Shown: positions 36,897 to 45,838 of the stretch, in pieces | Layout of the letters: every line of letters starts with the position of its first letter | Position numbering within the stretch: position 1 is the stretch's first letter | Assembly (NCBI GenBank): GCA_964019655.1 | Contig: CAXHTR010000001.1 | Coordinates: 1,054,001 to 1,118,000 of the forward strand | Direction: 5' to 3' | DNA: 64,000 nucleotides | Origin: Perkinsela sp. pyNocScin1 | Lineage: Eukaryota; Euglenozoa; Kinetoplastea; Prokinetoplastida; Perkinselidae | The notes under the pieces: model-generated | Databases searched by the model: none | What the model was told of the DNA's origin: nothing | The model's input: only the letters and a program-made list of their open reading frames with translations | Translations under genes and position numbers: made by a program

Positions 36897-39800
36897 ATGC
36901 ATAATCTTTACATTCACCACTATCAACTCTTAAAAATGGATCAAAGTGCACAAGCAGAGATATCTTCAGATAAGCCCGTTGCTGAGCTCGTATTACGAGT
37001 GTCAGATGAATTAGATGAAACTTATCTTCGCATCATAAAGAAAGATGCTGTTGTCAAGAGACCAGTCTCGATTCATGGAAGTTCTCATTCAGTTTCAAGC
37101 CATGATCTTTTCTATCTAAGCCACGATGAACTCATCACTCTCGTTGAGCAGGATGACCTTTTGGCAACTATAAATCCAATTAAATACCTTTTTGTTCGCT
37201 GGGGCGATCACTGGGAAGAGATCAAGCAATCAAAAAGCTCTCTCGAAAATCAAACATCTCCTACATTGGACGAAAAAAAGGAAAACAGGCAGACCAAAGG
37301 TCATTTTGAAGTCCAGTTAAAACCATCTGTGAATCTTTTTGAGGTCGAAGTGCAAAGAGTATCAGACGCGTCATACACATCGCCGAGAATATGTATACCA
37401 CTGAGCATGAGGACATGCATCAAGACTCCTGTTACGCTCACAGCAAACTCCCCCAGCGATCAGCATGTTCCTCTTCCATTTTCTGTAGAATGTTTGCTGA
37501 GCTTGAACTTTGAAATTGACCACGAAACACTATCCGAAGACTGCACCTTGCGAAAAGTGCACATGAGATACTATGATTTTGACTATGAGGGCTTTGTACG
37601 AATCGATACAGAGACAAGCGTCATTGATACAAAACCACAGCTTCCAATCAGCGCAATATGCCCGCATGATCATAAGTCAGTGAGACTCTTGTTGGAATAC
37701 GTTGATGTAGTCCTGGAAAATGACAAATGCACAACTACACCTTCGAAATATCGCGTTGAAGAACTTGAGGGCCCCCTCGAAGACGATGCTGACGACACCA
37801 TTATATTCAGCAACAAGCCGAGAGCCCCGGAAAAAAGTTGGGGAGGTCGAAAAAATAGTGTGCTGACCAGACGGCGTATCCCAGTGGAGAAGACACCCGG
37901 GATGAAATCATCAAATGATAAATTGAACCAAGTTCTGTCAATGCCGGAGTTTCAAAGTCTGAACAGCAGCGCGCTAGGAGCAGCATATCATGGATCGAAA
38001 CATCTTACAGCACATGAAGTAGCCAAATCAGATGTTTGCTCATCAGCTGCTACATTTCTTGAAAAAATTACTCTTGAATCTGTACCGTCCACTTCGAAAG
38101 GCCCAGATGAACTTGATACGAGTTATCAAGAAAGAAAGTTTAACCCTCCTCAAAGTCCATTTTTTACCGGTAACCCTCCAAGCACGCCTAAAGAACTTGA
38201 TAAGACAAACCATGAAAGCCCCGACGATTATGAGCCATCAGTACCTCCTACTACCGTCACAGAAGAAAACGACACTGCTCAAAACCTTCTGAATGAAGGA
38301 TGGTTTTCGAGATACATTGACAAAGCATCGCTCACCGAAGCATTGCTTCTGAGTCCCGCTCAATGGGACATGGAAATGCGGTGCAAAGAGCTCTGGTCGT
38401 CACACCATTTTCCGCTGCCGTATATCAACGGCAAGCAGTACCAAAGTGTTACCAAGTGGAAGAAACTCATAAGAAGGGGTGTTCCTTTTTTGTTTAGGTC
38501 ATCGCTCTATTCTATTTTACTGTGCGTCGAATCATTTCTTCTGACACGCCCATCCTACTTCTACGCTAGCATTTGCTCCGCTTTTCCATATTTTTCAGCG
38601 CTCGAAAACAAAAGAGGTGCAGGCAAGTCACTGAAAGGCTCTGAGTCAGCAATTTCAATCTACGACACAAGCATAGCACGAAATTCAAACAACCCCCTTT
38701 TCTTTTGTGAAGCATTCCCTCATTTCTGTCCACGCTCAGTTCCTCTCTTCGGAATGCTTAAAGAGCAATTCTCGGCAATCCTTGTTTCACTCTTCTGCGA
38801 AGAAGGTGAAATCGCTGTAAAAACCATTTTGTGTATTCTTTGCAACCAGTTCCCGGAATTTTCATACATACCGATGCTCCCAGCCCTCCTATGCCTTCTC
38901 CTACTTCAGCTTCCAAGTGCCGACAAAGTTGCAGCAGCAGCCTATCATTGTATTTCTACATCTGCAGTGTGCCTTGGACAGAGAAGCCGTGTAGGCTCTA
39001 ATGAGTATTTATTCAAAGAAAATGAAGAATTCAATATTTTCTACGCGCACCTGACGCTCACAGAATCCGTGCATTTGTCATTCATTGGAACAGTTTACAC
39101 TCTTGCAAGAAAACTCTGCCCTGGCTTACGAATTTCCAGTACCCTTCCTTCGTTTCAATCTACTGAGAAAGTACTCCCGGTGGACATGCGATCGCTTTAC
39201 TTTTTGCTCATTGTGCACAACATGCTCTCTAGTTTATTCACAGCCATACTTCCTATCCCGCTGTGTCTCATCATAATGGACAGCTATCTGAATGAAGGGC
39301 TCAAAGTTCTCGTCCGGTATGGCATTGCCCTGATGATTCTCGTTGGCAAAGAGCTGTTGGATGAAAATGAAAGCTTTTTTACGCTTCCTTTTTCGCTAGA
39401 GTCGCTCAACAGGCTTCTGAAAAGTCTGAAGCTCAAATGTACAGACCGCTTTGCGAAAAACGCAAATACAAAAGGTAGGGGAGGTTTCGATGAGCTCATT
39501 GACCTTTCATTCGCTCTGCGCATTCAGCGTGGCCATCTCAGTGGAATACTTATGGACAAGGATCTCAAAAAATATGTATTTAGCACAATTCTGAGCTCTC
39601 GCAATGATACCAGTGGAGAAGAGTACAGGCTACGTGTGTCAGCTCAGCAAAAATCGGCTATTCGACACATTTTCCCCACCGCACCGTGCCTCAGTGTACG
39701 CGCCTCGTTTGCGCTCCCAAGTGATGATAAGCAGCAGATTGTGCAAAAACCTACTGAACGCTCGCCCTTTGCTTCCCCATCCTCAATTCTTTCCACGCCA

Positions 39801-40613
39801 ATGCTTTGGGAGTCATTCTTTACCCTGTTGCCCCAGAAAATTCTGATCAATCATACTATAAGACGTGTGTACAGTACAGAGACAGACGGGTGGAGCCTTC
39901 AGTCTTTGTACCAGAAGTGCATGAATACCGGTGGCAAGCACACAAATAAGCCATCAATCCTCCGGCAGCGCGGCGTAAGTTCTGAAACTCTGCCGCCAAG
40001 TGTTCTTCTACTGAGCGTGGTTCCCACTCGATTGAGCGCCTTTGACGAGCCCCTGGGCGGCTGTGCGCTGAACTCACCAGCTCGAAGTGATTTACTGAAT
40101 GAAATTCCAGCATCCCCACTACACGCCACGCCGATAGAGCCAACAGCGCCTGCGAGTACGACTGGTGCCCCTCTTTCGCTGACGTCGAAGCCCATTCGCC
40201 GATTTGTGCTCGGAGCGTTCTTGTCGGTTCCACCGGCGATCACTGTTCAGAGCGATAACAGCTCGAGCTTCATCGGATCCCCAGATACATTCGTGTTTAC
40301 TCTACACCCGCACGTGAGTGTCTATAACGGGGCAAAGCGAAGAAGCGGCAGGTCCACAGACGCTGCGCCACACTCGGCGAACTATTTTTACGGGAGTGCC
40401 ACAGAGCTTCGTGTCGGTCTTGGGGACGATGGCAGTGCGATCGTCCTCGAAACTGACCTCCACACGGGCATGACTTCGCCCTGCAAAACGTTCCATTCCC
40501 CGCAGCTCCTCTCAGAAAACGACGCAGACACCAGGGTATGGGAACGCACGCAGCGCTTCCAAGTTCTCCAGTGCGAGGTGCTTTCGTTTATCGAAAACAC
40601 GAGCAAACGCTGA
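36897..40613 (+). CDS. TBC-TLDc domain protein (TBC1D24/Skywalker-like)
   Basis: 1238 residues from the first ATG; an ATG 13 codons on (MDQSAQAE) is also possible. The N-terminal 480 residues are poorly conserved and Ser/Glu-rich. A TBC domain spans about 520-850 (WKKLIRRGVPFLFRSSLY, then FSYIPMLPALLCLLLLQLP, then LPIPLCLIIMDSYLNEGLKV). The standard IxxDxxR arginine finger and YCQG glutamine finger are absent, as in TBC1D24. A TLDc domain fills about 969-1238 (FFTLLPQKIL, RRVYSTETDGWSLQSLYQKC, LRVGLGDDGSAIVLETDLHTG, CKTFHSPQL). TBC1D24-type proteins act in vesicle traffic and oxidative-stress resistance. GC content rises sharply in the last 600 bases. Confidence 0.82.
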   Translation: MHNLYIHHYQLLKMDQSAQAEISSDKPVAELVLRVSDELDETYLRIIKKDAVVKRPVSIHGSSHSVSSHDLFYLSHDELITLVEQDDLLATINPIKYLFVRWGDHWEEIKQSKSSLENQTSPTLDEKKENRQTKGHFEVQLKPSVNLFEVEVQRVSDASYTSPRICIPLSMRTCIKTPVTLTANSPSDQHVPLPFSVECLLSLNFEIDHETLSEDCTLRKVHMRYYDFDYEGFVRIDTETSVIDTKPQLPISAICPHDHKSVRLLLEYVDVVLENDKCTTTPSKYRVEELEGPLEDDADDTIIFSNKPRAPEKSWGGRKNSVLTRRRIPVEKTPGMKSSNDKLNQVLSMPEFQSLNSSALGAAYHGSKHLTAHEVAKSDVCSSAATFLEKITLESVPSTSKGPDELDTSYQERKFNPPQSPFFTGNPPSTPKELDKTNHESPDDYEPSVPPTTVTEENDTAQNLLNEGWFSRYIDKASLTEALLLSPAQWDMEMRCKELWSSHHFPLPYINGKQYQSVTKWKKLIRRGVPFLFRSSLYSILLCVESFLLTRPSYFYASICSAFPYFSALENKRGAGKSLKGSESAISIYDTSIARNSNNPLFFCEAFPHFCPRSVPLFGMLKEQFSAILVSLFCEEGEIAVKTILCILCNQFPEFSYIPMLPALLCLLLLQLPSADKVAAAAYHCISTSAVCLGQRSRVGSNEYLFKENEEFNIFYAHLTLTESVHLSFIGTVYTLARKLCPGLRISSTLPSFQSTEKVLPVDMRSLYFLLIVHNMLSSLFTAILPIPLCLIIMDSYLNEGLKVLVRYGIALMILVGKELLDENESFFTLPFSLESLNRLLKSLKLKCTDRFAKNANTKGRGGFDELIDLSFALRIQRGHLSGILMDKDLKKYVFSTILSSRNDTSGEEYRLRVSAQQKSAIRHIFPTAPCLSVRASFALPSDDKQQIVQKPTERSPFASPSSILSTPMLWESFFTLLPQKILINHTIRRVYSTETDGWSLQSLYQKCMNTGGKHTNKPSILRQRGVSSETLPPSVLLLSVVPTRLSAFDEPLGGCALNSPARSDLLNEIPASPLHATPIEPTAPASTTGAPLSLTSKPIRRFVLGAFLSVPPAITVQSDNSSSFIGSPDTFVFTLHPHVSVYNGAKRRSGRSTDAAPHSANYFYGSATELRVGLGDDGSAIVLETDLHTGMTSPCKTFHSPQLLSENDADTRVWERTQRFQVLQCEVLSFIENTSKR

Positions 40614-40771
40614 TGCGTCGAAACGCGCGTAATTGTTTATTTTCAATCAAATGAGTAGACCCAAGAGACTTCTCTGCTTTTCTTTGTAAATCATCTCAGC
40701 TTTCCCGCTTTTCTGAACTTTTAACACCATACGTGTATGCTATATCCAGCCCAGCACTAGACACGGACTCC

Positions 40772-42874
40772 ATGAAACCTAAAAACGCTTCGCCTGACAG
40801 TGCCCGGCGGCCGCTTGTGCCATCCTTCGAAATGCGCGAGCTCAGCTCCTCAGACGAGGAGTGGCGCGAGGAGGATTCCCCGCGGGACGCAGTCGCGGCG
40901 CCCGGGTTTCTCCACAAATGTCGTGCGTCTTTCCAGAATGCATGGGGCCGAGCCTCACACCGCGCTCCGGTCGCATTCCTGCGTGCCAGATCGTACCTTC
41001 AGAAGCTCGCGAAGCCTTTTGCCAGGACGGGATGGAAAAAGATGTACGTCTACATCCTGCTCTTGGTCTTCCTCATTCTCGGCACAATCGTCTGCCTCGG
41101 CGTCCACCTCGCGCACACCCACCGCAGCGACGACGTCATCGGCGTCGACCAGCACAGTCATGGCCACCGGTACAGCCGGGGGAACTGCAGGCGCTGCCTC
41201 GACCCGACGGAAAAAGACGCGCCCGCCCTCGTCATCATACAGGCGAATGACATCTACGAGCTCGGGCCGTACATCTATCCGGGCGGCAACTCGACCGCAG
41301 TGAAGAACGACGCGCTCGCGACGGAAAACAGCGGAGGGCTGAGCAAATTCCTAGCGCTGAAGCGCTCGTACGAGAAAGTCTACGGCAAGGGCAACGTCAT
41401 GGCAGTCATGGCAGGCGACTACCTTTCACCATCGGCCCTCTCGACGGCCCGGATCCCGACAGCGAGTATAACTGCGCTTCAGGAGAAGTACGGCCGGCAG
41501 GGCGCAGGCGCGAAGAAAGGCGAGCAGTCACCGCCCGACGCCATCGGGTCCCTCGCCGGGGCACACATGATATCTGTCGGGAACAAGATCTTCGACATCG
41601 CCACCTTCGGGAACCACGAGTTCGACCTCTCCAAGGGCGACTTCCAGCAGCGCGTCGACGAGTCGTGGTTTCCCTGGCTCGCGAGCAACCTGCAGGTGCG
41701 CGGCAACTTCACACGGAACATGTTCAAGTACCGCATCAAGGCCGTGCCAACACCAGCGAGTAAGGACGACAAGAAGGGGCAGCAGATCCGCGTCGGCTTC
41801 ATCTCAGCGACCATGGATGACTTCGCCGTCCCGTCGTACGTGCGGATTCTGAGCAGCGCCAAGACGAAGGAAGAGCTCAGCCGACTTGCGCGGTACCTGC
41901 GCACGGACAAAAGCGTCGACTTCATCGTTCTCATTACGCACCAGTCAATACCCGCCGACGTCGCGCTCATTCGCGCCCTGAACGAGGAGGGCCCCGACGT
42001 GTGCAGCGGCGTGGACCTCGTTCTCGGGGGCCACGAGCACGAGAGCAGCTATGGCGTCGTCGGGCGCTGTGCAGTGCCGCTCACCAAGTCTTTTTACAAC
42101 GCGAAGGCGGTGTACGTGCACAAGATCTTTGCTGACACCGACCGCGGCGAGCGCGTGTCGAACTTTCACGTCGAGAGCATCTTCGTTCCGCTCGACGGCA
42201 ACTGCCCGCAGGACGCGGCCATCAACGAGGAGATCATGGACTGGTGGAGCCTCGCGGCCGACGCGTTTCTCAAAGACGACCTTGACCTCAAAAAGGCCGT
42301 CGCGTACCTGCCCGAGCGCCACGACCTGCGCAACGAAGTCATTTACCACGGGCGCAACGATCTCATGAAGCACATTGCCGACGCGCTCGTCTTCTGCAGC
42401 GCGTCTGCCTCTGTGGACGGTGCAGCGTTCAACACCGGCGCCATCCGCCTCGACAACTTCATCGGGCCAGGTCTCTTCACTGTGTACGACGTCATCCGCG
42501 TCTGGCCGTTCGGGGACCAGATCGAGCTCGTGACGCTCGACGGTGTCACGCTTCGCCGCGTGATCGAGACGGGCAACACGATCAACCGTGGGACCCATGG
42601 CTTCCTCCAGCTGAGCGCCGCGTTCAGCGACGGCTGCATGCGGGACCCGAAGGGCGAGGCCGAGGCTGGCGAGTGCCTCCTCAACGGCGAGCCGATCATC
42701 GACGAAGGCGAGTACACCATCGCGCTGCCCGCGTACCTTCTCGAGGGCAAGCAGGAGAACCTCGAGTTCCTCGCTGGCCTACGGGCACAGCCGCTCGCGA
42801 ACCGGGCGCGGCGGGAGGCAGACGTCCGCCACTGCCTCACGACGTACCTGCCGCGGCACTATCCGATGCCGTGA
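40772..42874 (+). CDS. membrane-anchored 5'-nucleotidase-family metallophosphatase
   Basis: 700 residues from the first in-frame ATG. A cytoplasmic N-terminus of about 90 residues precedes one membrane segment (MYVYILLLVFLILGTIVCLG), so it is a type II membrane protein. The ectodomain has the UshA/CD73-like two-part layout: ANDIYELGPY where classic members have TNDxHG (the His is replaced by Tyr), AGDYLSPS, FGNHEFDLS, THQSIP, GGHEHE, then the C-terminal nucleotide-binding part with FNTGAIR and TVYDVIRVWPFGD. The two-metal site is otherwise complete. The DIYEL variant may belong to a protist subgroup with altered specificity. Strongly GC-rich coding sequence. Confidence 0.82.
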   Translation: MKPKNASPDSARRPLVPSFEMRELSSSDEEWREEDSPRDAVAAPGFLHKCRASFQNAWGRASHRAPVAFLRARSYLQKLAKPFARTGWKKMYVYILLLVFLILGTIVCLGVHLAHTHRSDDVIGVDQHSHGHRYSRGNCRRCLDPTEKDAPALVIIQANDIYELGPYIYPGGNSTAVKNDALATENSGGLSKFLALKRSYEKVYGKGNVMAVMAGDYLSPSALSTARIPTASITALQEKYGRQGAGAKKGEQSPPDAIGSLAGAHMISVGNKIFDIATFGNHEFDLSKGDFQQRVDESWFPWLASNLQVRGNFTRNMFKYRIKAVPTPASKDDKKGQQIRVGFISATMDDFAVPSYVRILSSAKTKEELSRLARYLRTDKSVDFIVLITHQSIPADVALIRALNEEGPDVCSGVDLVLGGHEHESSYGVVGRCAVPLTKSFYNAKAVYVHKIFADTDRGERVSNFHVESIFVPLDGNCPQDAAINEEIMDWWSLAADAFLKDDLDLKKAVAYLPERHDLRNEVIYHGRNDLMKHIADALVFCSASASVDGAAFNTGAIRLDNFIGPGLFTVYDVIRVWPFGDQIELVTLDGVTLRRVIETGNTINRGTHGFLQLSAAFSDGCMRDPKGEAEAGECLLNGEPIIDEGEYTIALPAYLLEGKQENLEFLAGLRAQPLANRARREADVRHCLTTYLPRHYPMP

Positions 42875-43034
42875 GCGGATATAAAAGTTTTGCGCAAAAA
42901 TAGAAAATTCTGGAGAGGTACATTCACTGCATCGGTGGAATGCCCGCCGATACGAAAATTGCAGAGTCAACGTGTAAATGAGCGATTGTAGTATTTCTAG
43001 TGTATTTTGGTTATAGGATTTCTCATTAAACTCA

Positions 43035-43655
43035 ATGCCAAGCGCCGAGAATCCGTGCCATGGGGTCCTTATCGACAGCAGTAGATGCCCGGCCCGACTC
43101 GTGGACTACGTTCGGCTCGGGAATGCAGATGATACCGACAGCAGCTGGTGGGGCGTCATCGTCTTCGCATACACTGGAAAGCTCTTGCAGTCGATGGGCG
43201 TAAAGTGTAACGATGCGATAGAGGCACACACCGCTGACAGTAGCCAGCCGCGTCGAAGCGACTTACTCTGTCTCAACGCGCTCGAGGCCAAGTTTCTCGA
43301 GGCACAGCAAAAGCTCGTTGTCCACGAACGAATGAGCCAGGATGCGCCCATAGTCGCGCTGCCTGCGACAAGTGGCCCTGACTCCATTGCCTTCGAGGCG
43401 ATGCTTGCGACGTACACGCGCCTTCGGGAATTTGGCTGGGATGTTTCCAGTGTTTCGTGTGCGAGAGGAGCCCTCGGCCACATGGCGGTCCGTAGGCATC
43501 GGAAAGGAGAGGAAGAGTGCTGCGTGCTCTGCTGGTCTTATGAAGGCCCAGGCACCCTCACTGGCTGCGCTGCTAGTCACCTCACTGCGGTTTGTAGTCG
43601 GTACGTGCCCAGTGCTGCGCCAGTACTCTTAGACTGCACCGACATGGGTATCTGA
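43035..43655 (+). CDS. hypothetical protein, 206 aa
   Basis: Not recognised. GC-rich, co-directional with its neighbours. Cys-rich C-terminal half (EECCVLCWSYEGPGTLTGCA). No signal peptide or membrane segment stands out. The first snoRNA cluster begins 85 bases after its stop, presumably within the same primary transcript. Confidence 0.6.
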   Translation: MPSAENPCHGVLIDSSRCPARLVDYVRLGNADDTDSSWWGVIVFAYTGKLLQSMGVKCNDAIEAHTADSSQPRRSDLLCLNALEAKFLEAQQKLVVHERMSQDAPIVALPATSGPDSIAFEAMLATYTRLREFGWDVSSVSCARGALGHMAVRRHRKGEEECCVLCWSYEGPGTLTGCAASHLTAVCSRYVPSAAPVLLDCTDMGI

Positions 43656-43744
43656 AATATTTTTTAGTGCTGTAGGTGGTCACGTACGATCCTTTCTCGC
43701 GATTTATTCTAGGAAAGCTCTGAGCATTTTTCTGCTTTCTCTTT

Positions 43745-43825
43745 CCATCATGATGATCGCATTTCCACTGGAACTTCGATGAAGAATTTCTAAAAAACAT
43801 ATCAAACTCAACAGGTCTGAGGATT
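43745..43825 (+). ncRNA. box C/D snoRNA candidate 1, copy 1
   Basis: C box ATGATGA at 43750-43756, D box CTGA at 43817-43820, C'-like ATGAA between. The sequence right before the D box (tcaaactcaacaggt) is identical in copy 2 and complementary to the universally conserved LSU rRNA segment CCUGUUGAG (from memory CCCUGUUGAGCUUGA, peptidyl-transferase region). By the fifth-base rule it would direct methylation of the G in CCUG. The D' side differs between copies, so only the D guide appears constrained. Terminal stem weak. Confidence 0.7.
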
Positions 43826-43874
43826 ATAAAGCTTTCAACGCACTTTGTGACGTCTTTGTACTCTAGCATCAGAA

Positions 43875-43951
43875 CCTACATGATGATACAATGTTACGAC
43901 GGTCTTATGAATGCAATGATTTGTCGATAACACATTTTTGCTCTGAGTTGT
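43875..43951 (+). ncRNA. box C/D snoRNA candidate 2, copy 1
   Basis: C box ATGATGA at 43880-43886, D box CTGA at 43943-43946, C'-like AATGATTTG inside. The 51 bases from aatgttacgacgg to the D-box region are identical in copy 2. The guide before the degenerate D' box (CTTA) is gttacgacggt, complementary to ACCGUCGUA, found in conserved SSU (ACCGUCGUAGUC) and nearly in LSU (GACCGUCGUGAGAC). Target choice is therefore open. Confidence 0.65.
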
Positions 43952-44007
43952 ATCGCTTGCCTGTGCTGCGCTTCCCAGATCTCCATTTTACATATGTATC
44001 ACCACTA

Positions 44008-44081
44008 CCAACATGATGAAATCGATATCTCAGCTCACTTTGAGTGCCATGAAAATAGGGATTCCTTTTAGGCTGAATAAC
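44008..44081 (+). ncRNA. box C/D snoRNA candidate 3, copy 1
   Basis: C box ATGATGA at 44013-44019, D box CTGA at 44073-44076, C'-like ATGAAAA inside. The region before a D'-like TTGA (gatatctcagctcact) is complementary, with a wobble, to GUGAGCUGGG of LSU rRNA (conserved CGUGAGCUGGGUUUAGAC). The guide and box blocks are conserved in copy 2. Confidence 0.65.
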
Positions 44082-44213
44082 TATCTTTGTAAGAGTTTGA
44101 TTCTTTGCTTGTGCTTGTAGTGGAAGTGTTGACCTAAAATATCTTATCAATATTGAAAATTCAAGTCACTTAATGACATGTCTCACTACTAATGATCTCA
44201 TCTACAAAAACTA

Positions 44214-45008
44214 ATGTGTTTCTTTCCCCTCGCTGCCGTTGGCGAGCCCTTGGGCCGCCTTGACTACGCGTCCATGAGCGAGCAGGCGAAAATGGAAATG
44301 CTTGTCGACGCGATACATGACAAGGACGTCTTTCAGGATACGCATGGAAACTACCTCGACCTCCAGTCGTGGCGGGGAGTGTCTCTCGATACCGATGATC
44401 ACGTGCGAACGATCCGTTGGTGTAACCTGCCCGGCATGCTCCTGTTTGCGAACGGCGGGAGCGTGGCCATCGAGTGGCTCCCGCCTGCCGTGCAGCACCT
44501 CACGGCGTTCGGCACGAAGCTGCACGGAAGCATCGAAACCGAGCTGCTCCCACGCGAGATGGTCGCGCTCGATGTTGTGAACAACCTGCTATGTGGGTCC
44601 TTCGCGCTCGCCAGCCTCCCGCAAGGCCTTGTGAAAATATACATCAGCTTAAATAAATTTTCGGGCTCTCTCGAGCTCGCAGCGATGCCGAGAAACGTCG
44701 TTGTACTCGAGGCGAGTGGAAACCTCTTCTCGGGCTCTATTTCGCTCGCGTCGCTTCCGCCTCATTTAGAAACTTTATCGCTCGGGAGGAACAAGATTGT
44801 GGGTAGCCTCTCCCTCGATTCGCTCCCTGCTTCACTCACGAAGCTCGACGTGCACGGAAATGCATTTCAGCAGCGCACGTTGGTGATCCCTGATGAGGCT
44901 CTCAGCATAACGAACATCTGCATTCGCGGCAGTGGCATCAGCGAGGTTGTCGACGCTAAGGGTCAGCAAGTGCGTGGTGAACAGATTGATATCATGCGTC
45001 ATAAGTGA
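44214..45008 (+). CDS. LRR family protein 5 (between two snoRNA clusters)
   Basis: 264 residues. A short hydrophobic start (MCFFPLAAVG) is a weak leader. The cap is QSWRGVSLD, so the second Cys of the family signature is lost. It has the most regular repeats in the window, six of 23 residues: LPREMVALDVVNNLLCGSF, LPQGLVKIYISLNKFSGSL, MPRNVVVLEASGNLFSGSI, LPPHLETLSLGRNKIVGSL and LPASLTKLDVHGNAF are examples. GC-rich body within AT-rich flanks. The regularity suggests recent repeat homogenisation. It is flanked by direct copies of a snoRNA cluster. Confidence 0.72.
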   Translation: MCFFPLAAVGEPLGRLDYASMSEQAKMEMLVDAIHDKDVFQDTHGNYLDLQSWRGVSLDTDDHVRTIRWCNLPGMLLFANGGSVAIEWLPPAVQHLTAFGTKLHGSIETELLPREMVALDVVNNLLCGSFALASLPQGLVKIYISLNKFSGSLELAAMPRNVVVLEASGNLFSGSISLASLPPHLETLSLGRNKIVGSLSLDSLPASLTKLDVHGNAFQQRTLVIPDEALSITNICIRGSGISEVVDAKGQQVRGEQIDIMRHK

Positions 45009-45063
45009 TGGAATCTTTACCCCTTGAGGCCCTCCCTGTGCTTATTTTAGCGCACGTCACTTT

Positions 45064-45142
45064 CCATCATGATGATCCTTTTTCTACTCGAAAATTGATG
45101 AAGAATTTCAAAAAAAAATCAAACTCAACAGGTCTGAGGATT
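45064..45142 (+). ncRNA. box C/D snoRNA candidate 1, copy 2
   Basis: C box 45069-45075, D box 45134-45137. Same guide before the D box as copy 1; the D' side is different in sequence. Confidence 0.68.
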
Positions 45143-45169
45143 TTCAGGTTTTGCATCGCGTTTTCACAA

Positions 45170-45246
45170 CCCACATGATGATAGAATGTTACGACGGTCT
45201 TATGAATGCAATGATTTGTCGATAACACATTTTTGATCTGAACCAT
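45170..45246 (+). ncRNA. box C/D snoRNA candidate 2, copy 2
   Basis: C box 45175-45181, D box 45238-45241. Identical to copy 1 over the 51-base core; one base differs two positions before the D box, suggesting that the D' guide is the functional one. Confidence 0.63.
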
Positions 45247-45299
45247 TCCGCTTGCCTTGGAGCGCTATACTACTTTCCATTTTTACACAGAAGCTAGTA

Positions 45300-45374
45300 C
45301 CCACATGATGAAATTGATATCTCAGCTCACTTTGAGAGCCATGAAAATAGGGATTCCTTTTTCGGCTGAATAAC
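45300..45374 (+). ncRNA. box C/D snoRNA candidate 3, copy 2
   Basis: C box 45305-45311, D box 45366-45369. The ctcagctcactttgag guide/D' block is conserved; the three or four bases before the D box differ from copy 1. Confidence 0.63.
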
Positions 45375-45376
45375 TT

Positions 45377-45733
45377 TCATTGCTTAACGTAACAATGTCG
45401 ATAAATTTCGAGTAGCTGGGCTAAAATCCAGATACAGTTCTCAGTATTGCTGACTGCATAGTTCATTGAAGTGCATTCGACACGCAGCCTGACAGGAAGG
45501 TAAGAAAGCACTGTGTCGTCAATTATTCGCTGAAACTGGATACGCTGAATCACACGGATTTTTGAAGCTGGTGCAAAGTAAATCAGCACACTATCTCCAA
45601 AATGCGATCGGAAGTTCAATGAGATCAACTTTACCCGTGCGTAACTACAGCAACATGCAGAAGAAATTGCGTGAAGCCTCTCTTTTTTGTCGAACAGAGC
45701 GCATCTGCACATTATAAAAATATAAAAAATCAT
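45377..45733 (-). CDS. hypothetical small protein
   Basis: Not recognised. 118 residues from an ATG at 45733. It may start at an internal Met (MCRCALFDKK) because the first eight residues are hydrophobic and AT-driven. The body (for example VIQRIQFQRIIDDTVLSYLP) alternates hydrophobic and charged residues like a folded domain. The stop abuts the second snoRNA cluster on the opposite strand. It would be the 3'-most gene of the minus array. Could be a chance frame. Confidence 0.42.
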   Translation of the reverse strand: MIFYIFIMCRCALFDKKERLHAISSACCCSYARVKLISLNFRSHFGDSVLIYFAPASKIRVIQRIQFQRIIDDTVLSYLPVRLRVECTSMNYAVSNTENCIWILAQLLEIYRHCYVKQ

Positions 45734-45838
45734 CTAACTTAGGTAAATATCGTTTCTCCAGCCTAGATACGCCTATTAGTTCTGCAGCATACTCACTGCG
45801 GAGTGCATAGTGGGCATGAAAGAGAGAGGGCACCTATT

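Larger units (their letters stand above)
43741..44082 (+). repeat. snoRNA-cluster direct repeat, copy 1
   Basis: About 342 bp, repeated in direct orientation at 45060-45375. Identity is concentrated in blocks: a perfect 51-base block (43889-43939 against the corresponding part of copy 2), the segment ending in the first D box, and the third RNA. Spacers differ freely. Each copy carries three box C/D RNA candidates in the same order. The two copies flank an LRR gene. Confidence 0.8.
45060..45375 (+). repeat. snoRNA-cluster direct repeat, copy 2
   Basis: About 316 bp, the second copy of the unit at 43741-44082, starting 52 bases after the LRR stop. Spacers are shortened and diverged while boxes and guide blocks are kept. 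It occupies nearly all of the convergent strand-switch interval 45009-45376. Confidence 0.8.

Noticed and set aside
43905-44150. 81-codon minus-strand frame over snoRNA cluster copy 1, part of which (QSELRY...FHHVG) is also readable in copy 2
   Set aside because: Copy 2 has a frameshift, and the conserved blocks coincide with C/D boxes and guides rather than with codon structure.
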